This document shows positions 56,412-62,795 of a stretch of 64,000 nt of DNA, piece by piece. Under the pieces are notes generated by a model. The model ran no database searches, was not told the DNA's origin, and saw only the letters and a program-made list of their open reading frames with translations. This DNA is from Pseudoalteromonas tunicata. GTDB lineage: Bacteria; Pseudomonadota; Gammaproteobacteria; Enterobacterales; Alteromonadaceae. Location of the stretch: contig NZ_CP011032.1 in assembly GCF_002310815.1 (NCBI RefSeq), positions 784,001-848,000 on the forward strand, read 5' to 3'. Made by a program: the position numbers and the translations under genes. Position 1 is the first letter of the stretch. Every line of letters begins with the position of its first letter.

Positions 56412-56921
56412 ATGATCTTGCGGTTAATCAATCAATTAGATGACGATATCTCAGCGTTAACCCACCTTTTAATTGAAGCTGTTGCAGAAGGTGCTTCAAT
56501 TGGCTTTCTTGCGCCTTTATCAGTGCATGACGCAGGTGTGTATTGGCAGCAGGTTGCACAAAAGGTTGCCCATCACGACAGTATTTTATTTGGTGCATAC
56601 CAGCAAGATACCTTGGTTGGCACAGTACAGCTTGCTTTATGTCATAAAGCGAATGGGGCGCATCGTGGTGAAGTTGAAAAGCTAATTGTCGCCAAATCAG
56701 CTCAAGGTCAAGGGGTGGCCAAAAGCTTAATGCATCTTCTTGAGTTAGACGCTAAAAAGCAAGGTCTTCAATTGCTAGTTCTTGATACTAAGGTGGGTGA
56801 TACTGCGTCTTTTCTATATCCCAAATTGGGCTATCAAGCGGCGGGGACTATCCCTAATTTTGCCAGAGATGGACTTGGAAAACTTGCTGCAACGGTTTAT
56901 TTTTATAAAGAATTAAGATAA
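56412..56921 (+). CDS. GNAT family N-acetyltransferase
   Basis: A 169-residue acyl-CoA-dependent acetyltransferase. The acetyl-CoA site is seen in VEKLIVAKSAQGQGVAKSLM (motif Q/RxxGxG/A as QGQGVA), followed by LLVLDTKVGDTASFLYPKLGYQ. The substrate is unknown. GTG, ATG and ATG codons occur in a row; the ATG at 56412 lies best after the AAGG site, while the others would be too close. It probably shares a transcript with the DsbA-like gene. Confidence 0.88.
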   Translation: MILRLINQLDDDISALTHLLIEAVAEGASIGFLAPLSVHDAGVYWQQVAQKVAHHDSILFGAYQQDTLVGTVQLALCHKANGAHRGEVEKLIVAKSAQGQGVAKSLMHLLELDAKKQGLQLLVLDTKVGDTASFLYPKLGYQAAGTIPNFARDGLGKLAATVYFYKELR

Positions 56922-56955
56922 ATGATTGTTTGAGCCCATTACCGAATAAAGATAA

Positions 56956-56984
56956 AAATAAGGCGCTGAGCCAGCGCCTTATTT
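56956..56984. terminator. Bidirectional terminator between GNAT and subtilase genes
   Basis: Perfect 13-bp stem AAATAAGGCGCTG / CAGCGCCTTATTT with a 3-base loop. On the minus strand it is preceded by CACCCCAACAAA, the same lead-in as at the esterase terminator. Confidence 0.9.
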
Positions 56985-57002
56985 GTTGGGGTGAATGAAA
57001 AA

Positions 57003-59504
57003 TTAGAAGTTCACGTTCACTTCGTTAGAACAAATATCGCCTGCTTGGCAAATTTTGTAACTAAACGCATTGGCTTCAACATTACGTTCTATATCTCGGT
57101 AGACACCTTTGTTTTCAACCGTATCAAGTAGCTCACCATTACGATAAATATCTACAGTACCTTGAGCTGCACCTTGCCATGCTAATTCCACACGCATATA
57201 ACCGGTACGTGATTTATTAGCGCGTTTTACTGCAAGTTCAATATTCACTTCTGAGACTTGAACATCGAGTGACTTGCTATTGCTAAGTCCGGTCGCATCT
57301 GTCGTCGTAAGTGTTACGGTATACGTTCCCGCAGCTGCGTAACTATGGCTTGGGTTTAACTCAGATGAGCTATTACCATCGCCAAAGTCCCATGAGCGTG
57401 AAACGATATCATTATTGGCATCGGTACTTGCATCGGTAAAGTTGACTGTGAGGTAATCACGTTCAAAACTAAAGCCTGCAATTGGTGCTGTTGGACCCAC
57501 TTCACCAATACCGGTAAAGGTAATTGACCAATTATTAAGAGTACCTGTATCGGCAGCGTAAGTATCGACCACACTTAAAGTCCAATCACCTGTTGCGACT
57601 TCACCATCAAAACTGTTTGAGACAAAAGTTTGATTAATATCATCATCACCACCACCTGTTTGATTGTGTAGCGTTGCTACAGAACCAGAAGGTGAGGTCA
57701 GTTTTACAATTAAATCGCCAATATAAGTATGAGTAATATTAATTGCTGCTGAAGTGCCAAAAATAGTGATTTCATCTGGCACATTAATTACAGAGTTGAC
57801 ACCTGTAGGGGTATTATCTGGAATGGCTACGCTGGTATCGTTGGCATAAGTAAAGTCATTTAGACCTTGTGGGTAAACAAATAACTCAACCGTTGCTGTT
57901 TTTGTTAGCTCGCCACTGGTGGCATTAACAGTAAAGCTATATTCGCCCCAGTTGGTTTCTGACGTTGTAGGAACGTTTAATGTCACTACATCACCAGGCA
58001 TAGCAGTGCTGGTTGATAAACTAGCTCCTGCAATTGTGCTATCAAGAGTTAAGTTTACGGTCTCATTCCAATCTGCAACCGAAGCGATTTCGAATGTATA
58101 ACTAGCTGTTTCGCCTGCGGTAATTGTTTGGTTACTTGGCGTGACTTTTAGTCTAAAGCCTGGCTCTGGGTTGGCATCTTGTAAGGCATTTAGTACATTT
58201 AAGCGTTTGCCTGATACGGTTTTACCAGTAAGTGCACTGTTGTCATCACCTGAACTCATTAATAAGTCTTTTAGTTCTTGGAAGTTAAGTGCAGGATTAA
58301 CTGATAACGCAAGGGCGGCAGCACCTGCTACATGAGGCGTCGCCATTGATGTACCTGAGTACGTCGCATAACCACCACCTGGAACAGTTGATAAAATTGC
58401 TGAACCAGGAGCACCCATGTCAACACTGGTTAAACCCCATTGTGAGAAACCTGACATCGCATCATTATGGTCGGTACTTGCAACCGAAAGCACACTCGCA
58501 TGTTCATAGTTTGATGGATAATGTGGGCTGGCATCATTGTCAACCGCATCATTACCTGCTGCTGCAACAAATAAAATATCAGCTTGCTCGGTTGAAGTCA
58601 GTGCATCTGCAAGAGCTTGGCTGTAACCGCCGCCGCCCCAGCTATTATTAAGTACTTTAACTTCTACACCAGCATTACGCAGACCAACCATATAGTTCAT
58701 ACATTCAATAGCATCTGATGTGCTACCACTACCAGATGAATCTAAGAATTTACAACCAACAATAGATACATTGTGATTTACACCAGCAACACCATTTGCA
58801 TTGTTACCTGTTGCGCCAATTGTACCAGAAACGTGAGTCCCATGACCTTGGTCGTCCATTGGATCGCCCGCATCGGTAATAGCATTAATACCATGAATAT
58901 CATCGATGTAACCGTTACCATCATTATCAATGCCATCGCCAGCGATTTCATTTGGGTTGACCCACATATTTACCGCTAAATCTGGATGAGTATGATCAAC
59001 ACCGGTATCAATAACACCAACAACAACATCATGGCTACCAGTTGAAATATCCCATGCTTCAGGCGCATCAATATCAGCATCAGCTGTACCGCCTGTTTGG
59101 CCTGTATTATTTAAGCCCCATAAATCACCAAAGCGTGAATCATCTGGAATACCAAGCGCTTTTACTTGGTAATCAGGCTCTGCATAAAGCACCGCTGGGT
59201 GTGCTTTTAGCTTGGCGATTGCTTCTTTTGCACTGGTTTTATTTAAGGTGTACTGCGCTAAACGTCCAGAAAGGACATTTTTATAACGATCATCGATTTC
59301 ATCGAGATTTAAATCGGAGATTTTTGCCGCAACTAGTTTACGCGCATCGGCACGTTCACTACTTTTAATCCCTTGTTTGTAAACAACGATTACAGAATTG
59401 GCTTTATAGCTCGGCTCTGCTTTTTTTGCAGGTGCAATGCTTGGTGCTGCGCTTGCTAATAAAGGGAGCAAGGCAAGTGATATCGCAGAAAGTTTTGCTT
59501 TCAT
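57003..59504 (-). CDS. Secreted S8 subtilisin-like protease with P and PKD domains
   Basis: An 833-residue exported protease. Domain order: signal peptide (1-19), I9-type propeptide (about 35-115), subtilase domain (about 125-440), a linker Ig-like domain (about 455-545), a proprotein-convertase P domain (about 550-670), a PKD domain (about 675-755, with WDFGDG) and a C-terminal beta domain with two Cys. The catalytic triad is Asp166 (VIDTG), His221 (GHGTHVSG) and Ser386 (GTSMATP), with oxyanion Asn318. All are intact. It likely degrades extracellular protein for nutrition. It is monocistronic, divergent from curli, and shares their 408-bp upstream region. Confidence 0.95.
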   Translation of the reverse strand: MKAKLSAISLALLPLLASAAPSIAPAKKAEPSYKANSVIVVYKQGIKSSERADARKLVAAKISDLNLDEIDDRYKNVLSGRLAQYTLNKTSAKEAIAKLKAHPAVLYAEPDYQVKALGIPDDSRFGDLWGLNNTGQTGGTADADIDAPEAWDISTGSHDVVVGVIDTGVDHTHPDLAVNMWVNPNEIAGDGIDNDGNGYIDDIHGINAITDAGDPMDDQGHGTHVSGTIGATGNNANGVAGVNHNVSIVGCKFLDSSGSGSTSDAIECMNYMVGLRNAGVEVKVLNNSWGGGGYSQALADALTSTEQADILFVAAAGNDAVDNDASPHYPSNYEHASVLSVASTDHNDAMSGFSQWGLTSVDMGAPGSAILSTVPGGGYATYSGTSMATPHVAGAAALALSVNPALNFQELKDLLMSSGDDNSALTGKTVSGKRLNVLNALQDANPEPGFRLKVTPSNQTITAGETASYTFEIASVADWNETVNLTLDSTIAGASLSTSTAMPGDVVTLNVPTTSETNWGEYSFTVNATSGELTKTATVELFVYPQGLNDFTYANDTSVAIPDNTPTGVNSVINVPDEITIFGTSAAINITHTYIGDLIVKLTSPSGSVATLHNQTGGGDDDINQTFVSNSFDGEVATGDWTLSVVDTYAADTGTLNNWSITFTGIGEVGPTAPIAGFSFERDYLTVNFTDASTDANNDIVSRSWDFGDGNSSSELNPSHSYAAAGTYTVTLTTTDATGLSNSKSLDVQVSEVNIELAVKRANKSRTGYMRVELAWQGAAQGTVDIYRNGELLDTVENKGVYRDIERNVEANAFSYKICQAGDICSNEVNVNF

Positions 59505-59912
59505 TATTGAGATTCCATTATGACTTTATTGTCTTACTCGGAACATTCCGAGCGCTTGGTCTCAACTTTCAACTGTCTAAAAATGTATTAAATAAAATCA
59601 GCAACCCATTAAGAAAACGCTCAAAGTTGATTTTAGGCAAGTTAAAATGTAAAAAATAAGTTAAAAATATTCTTAACTTATGTTTTATATGGAATTTTTT
59701 CAAAATAAATTGTTTTTCACTGGTTTTTATTTGAGTGAATTAAACTCATACTTTTTTGGTATTTATGTTTACATAAATATTTCAAATGTATTTTTTGTTA
59801 TATAACCTATTGTATTTAAAGTTATTTTATAAAACGTAATTATGGCTGATAGTCGAGAGGGGCTCTTTGTATGTAGATTGGGTAATGTGAGTCCTTGAGA
59901 AGAAAATAAATA
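59505..59912. other. 408-bp AT-rich region between subtilase and csgB, with an inverted repeat
   Basis: The divergent control region for the subtilase and the curli operon. It contains TATTTATG-TTTA-CATAAATA (8-bp arms, 59760-59779) and the 10-bp palindrome GTTATATAAC (59798-59807). Both could bind regulators. No gene is visible, and I cannot place a convincing promoter. No csgD gene lies nearby. Confidence 0.5.
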
Positions 59913-60404
59913 ATGAGTTTAACACTTCGCCCTATTCGTTTTAGCAATAACATTAAGTTGAAAAGCTTGTTTTCTACAGTGTTACTGTTTTGCAGTGCGG
60001 TGGCTGGTGCAAATGAGTTATTTACGCAATCGAATCAGGATCTTCAAGAATCTCCTCTTTCACTCAGTCTAAATCCTACCCTGCAATACCGAGTCGGTGC
60101 GCAACAGCATCAAGTAGTTATCACTCAGTATGGGATATTAAATAAAGCAACAGTCAACCAACAAAATGAAAGTACGAATGAAGCGTATATTGTGCAAAAT
60201 GGCAGCAATAACATCGCGGCCATACTGCAATATGGATCAGATAATCTGATTAACTTGTCGCAGCAAGGAAATAATAATCAAGCTGAAGTGCTGCAACAAG
60301 GCAATGCCAATATAGCCAATATTTCGCAAAGCGGTGAACAGGCCTTCAAAGTCCAACAAATCGGCAATGATTTGGTGGTGAACGTCACGTTTTCACAACA
60401 ATAA
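59913..60404 (+). CDS. csgB: Curlin nucleator-like protein CsgB
   Basis: A 163-residue secreted curlin-repeat protein with a signal peptide (about residues 1-33, cleavage near VAGA). The mature part contains about four to five curlin repeats of the type xVxQxGxxNxAxVxQ, for example IVQNGSNNIAAILQYG and LSQQGNNNQAEVLQQG. CsgB anchors to the outer surface and seeds CsgA polymerisation. The gene is first in csgBAEFG and lies 21 bp before csgA. The name follows its position before the larger curlin and the repeat pattern. Confidence 0.85.
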   Translation: MSLTLRPIRFSNNIKLKSLFSTVLLFCSAVAGANELFTQSNQDLQESPLSLSLNPTLQYRVGAQQHQVVITQYGILNKATVNQQNESTNEAYIVQNGSNNIAAILQYGSDNLINLSQQGNNNQAEVLQQGNANIANISQSGEQAFKVQQIGNDLVVNVTFSQQ

Positions 60405-60425
60405 TTTTATTCAAGGAGAAGCCCA

Positions 60426-61934
60426 GTGAAATTAAATAAATCTCTGGTTACGTGCGCAGTTGCAATGGCACTTAGTTCAACCACGGTATTTGCTGATCAA
60501 AAAGATGTAAATGGCTCAATCGATGCTAAATACAAAGCGCAAGCTGTTGGTAATACCATGGTAATTAACCAAACTTCTGGTACCGGTGTCACTTGGGGTA
60601 ATGATTTACGAGCCTTACAAGATGGTGATTTACATAAACTAACAATTGATACTGTTGGTGAGGGTAATAGCCTAGAAACAGTGCAAGTGGGTCAAGGTAA
60701 TTTACTATTATTGAACACGGTTGGTAATGAAAACAGTGAAGTTTATCAACAAAATGGTGAAAGTAATGGCGCATTAACTGAGCTTAATGGCCAAGGTAAC
60801 CAAATTGCAGTAATGCAATCTGGTGCTGGTTTTTTAGGTGCTAATAACGAAGCAATTAATATCATCACTGGTGATGATAATGAAATCAATATTGAGCAAT
60901 CTGACGGCGGCCACTGGGCTTACAATAAAGATATGCAAGGTAATGGCAACCAAGTTACTGTCAATCAAAGTGGTGCGTGGAGTGAAGTTCACTTAGATAA
61001 AGTCAGCGGTGACAACAATCAATTTGAAGCGGTACAAGATGGTCTTTGGAATACATTAACAATCACAGAAACAGTCGGTGATGGTAATCAGGTTAAAGTT
61101 GAGCAAATTGGTGATACCCAAGCAGTAACAATTGGCTTAATTAACGGCTCTGATAATGAGATGTCAATTGATCAACAAGGTGATGCTAATAGCTTAACTA
61201 TTGCCGCGCTTGAAGGTAATGGCAATAGCCTGATGTTAGACCAAAACGGCAATAAGAATGCGATTGTCAGCGATGTTTTTTCTGGTGATGATAACGAAGT
61301 TGCAATCAATCAAATTGGTGATGATAACAAAGCATCTGCCGATGTGATGGGTAATGATAATGATTTTAAAGTCACACAATTAGGTAATACCAATGCTTCA
61401 TACATGGGTGTAATTGGTGATAATAATGATTTTACTTTAGTGCAAGTTGGCGATAGCAATAGCAGTCACATCGCTAATTTTAACGCCGCAGATAGCCAAG
61501 TAACCGTGAGCCAAACAGGCGATGGTAACAGCAGCTTAGTGCAATCTTCTTACCCTAATGTAGCGTTAACTAGCTTTAATAATGAGATTATGGTGACGCA
61601 ATCGGGTGATGAAAATGAATCAACGGTAACCTTCAGTAATATTCTTGATAGCAATAATAGCTCGGTCGATATCGCACAATCTGGTGATTTAAACTCACTT
61701 GATATGATGATTGAAGGTAGCGGCCATAATATTGATATCGCACAAACTGGTAACTACAACATGATTGGTGGCATCGGTGGTGATGCAATGTTAGTGGGCG
61801 GTGGTGATGTTATGCTTAGCATCAATCAAATCGGTGATGGCAACTTAGTAGAAGGTTCAATTATTAGTGCATCTGGCAGCATTGCGATTACTCAAGTGGG
61901 TGATTTCAATAGTGCAACGATCGTACAGCAATAA
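60426..61934 (+). CDS. csgA: Very large curlin, CsgA-like major amyloid subunit
   Basis: A 502-residue secreted protein with a signal peptide (cleavage after VFA). The mature protein consists of about 19 units of about 22-23 residues with the pattern GxxNxhxhxQxGxxNxh (h hydrophobic), such as VKVEQIGDTQAVTIGL and FTLVQVGDSNSSHI. The conserved Gln, Gly and Asn match those that stack in the amyloid spine. The protein is Asp-rich and nearly free of Cys and aromatic residues. E. coli CsgA has 151 residues and five repeats, so this is over three times larger. GTG start with AAGGAG 8 bases upstream. A hairpin follows before csgE. Confidence 0.88.
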   Translation: MKLNKSLVTCAVAMALSSTTVFADQKDVNGSIDAKYKAQAVGNTMVINQTSGTGVTWGNDLRALQDGDLHKLTIDTVGEGNSLETVQVGQGNLLLLNTVGNENSEVYQQNGESNGALTELNGQGNQIAVMQSGAGFLGANNEAINIITGDDNEINIEQSDGGHWAYNKDMQGNGNQVTVNQSGAWSEVHLDKVSGDNNQFEAVQDGLWNTLTITETVGDGNQVKVEQIGDTQAVTIGLINGSDNEMSIDQQGDANSLTIAALEGNGNSLMLDQNGNKNAIVSDVFSGDDNEVAINQIGDDNKASADVMGNDNDFKVTQLGNTNASYMGVIGDNNDFTLVQVGDSNSSHIANFNAADSQVTVSQTGDGNSSLVQSSYPNVALTSFNNEIMVTQSGDENESTVTFSNILDSNNSSVDIAQSGDLNSLDMMIEGSGHNIDIAQTGNYNMIGGIGGDAMLVGGGDVMLSINQIGDGNLVEGSIISASGSIAITQVGDFNSATIVQQ

Positions 61935-61946
61935 TTGTACAAAAGG

Positions 61947-61972
61947 CGGGGCCAATATGGCCCCGATTTTAT
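61947..61972 (+). terminator. GC-rich hairpin between csgA and csgE (attenuator/terminator)
   Basis: Perfect 8-bp stem CGGGGCCA / TGGCCCCG with loop ATA, then ATTTTAT. It begins 13 bp after the csgA stop. It could lower transcription into csgEFG relative to csgBA, or hide the csgE start, since the ATG at 61957 lies at the loop. Confidence 0.75.
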
Positions 61973-62364
61973 CAAAAATGCGATATAGAATTTTATTTTG
62001 TTGTTGGTTATTTCTTCATTTTTTCCAAAGTCATGCAGATACTGAAATCGAAATTGGAGGCTTGCTGCTCGACCGTTCTTTAAGCCGTTCTGGCCATGAG
62101 TTTTATGCAAAGTTCAGTTTACTTTGGCAAGATGTTCCAAACACTTCTGGTATAAATGTTGTCATCAAAGAAACCGTCATGCCAAGAGCTGGCACTAGGC
62201 TCGTGCTCGAAATGAATAATCAGGTTATTTATGCCACCTATTTAGGTCGGCGGATTGAATCGGTAGAAGATAAAGTAGAACAAGCTATTTTCACCACAAT
62301 TGATGCAATTGCACGATCGCAATTTACAGAGCAAAGCGATGATTTAGCAAGTAGCGGATGGTAG
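61957..62364 (+). CDS. csgE: Curli secretion specificity factor CsgE
   Basis: A periplasmic protein that caps CsgG and directs curlins to it. A signal peptide (hydrophobic stretch FCCWLFLHFF) precedes the mature part beginning near DTEIEIGG. Residues LSRSGHEFYAKF, VVIKETVMPRAGTRLVLEMN and VIYATYLGR match E. coli CsgE. The frame is open 90 bp earlier, inside csgA. Two starts are possible: ATG 61957, after AAGG but inside the hairpin, and ATG 61978, after it, with no ribosome site; the second gives 128 residues, close to E. coli CsgE (129). Confidence 0.88.
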   Translation: MAPILSKMRYRILFCCWLFLHFFQSHADTEIEIGGLLLDRSLSRSGHEFYAKFSLLWQDVPNTSGINVVIKETVMPRAGTRLVLEMNNQVIYATYLGRRIESVEDKVEQAIFTTIDAIARSQFTEQSDDLASSGW

Positions 62365-62372
62365 TCAGTACG

Positions 62373-62795
62373 ATGTTAAAAAAAACAATAATAATCAGTA
62401 TAGTAAGCTGGTGGGCAGTGAATGTCTCGGCCAGTGAATTAGTATATACCCCAATTAATCCCAGCTTTGGTGGCAGCCCATTAAATGGCTCGATGTTACT
62501 CAATAAAGCTCAAGCGCAAAATAAACACAAAGCCCCTGTTAACGAAAAAACCTACGCCGAAAAATTTCAAGAATCATTAGAGCGTTCTTATATCAATCGT
62601 ATGGTCAGAGAAATTACCGATTTGGCCTTTGGTGAAGGCGTTGATGACAGTATTTTTAATCAAGACTCAATTTTTATGAGTGGCGATTATGAAATTCAAG
62701 TGCTAACCAGTGGTACTGATTCAATTACGGTGCAAATTACCAATACAGTCACAGGTGAGATAGTTGTAGTAGAAGTACCGAGGTTTGGTGGATGA
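62373..62795 (+). CDS. csgF: Curli assembly factor CsgF
   Basis: An exported protein that sits on the outer face of CsgG and helps fibre nucleation. A signal peptide ends near VSAS; the mature N-terminus contains NPSFGGSPLNGSMLLNKAQAQN, which matches the CsgF segment that inserts in the CsgG channel. The remaining part resembles CsgF in length (140 residues here, 138 in E. coli). ATG 62373 gives the usual signal peptide; ATG 62358 is an alternative with no ribosome site. The stop overlaps the csgG start (ATGA). Confidence 0.92.
   Translation: MLKKTIIISIVSWWAVNVSASELVYTPINPSFGGSPLNGSMLLNKAQAQNKHKAPVNEKTYAEKFQESLERSYINRMVREITDLAFGEGVDDSIFNQDSIFMSGDYEIQVLTSGTDSITVQITNTVTGEIVVVEVPRFGG

Noticed and set aside
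58346..59368. Several plus-strand open frames opposite the subtilase gene
   Set aside because: They are antisense shadows of the catalytic domain; codon pattern and family matches belong to the minus strand.
60426..61934. CRISPR-like or tandem DNA repeat
   Set aside because: The periodicity is at the protein level (curlin units); the DNA copies are diverged and there are no identical spaced repeats.
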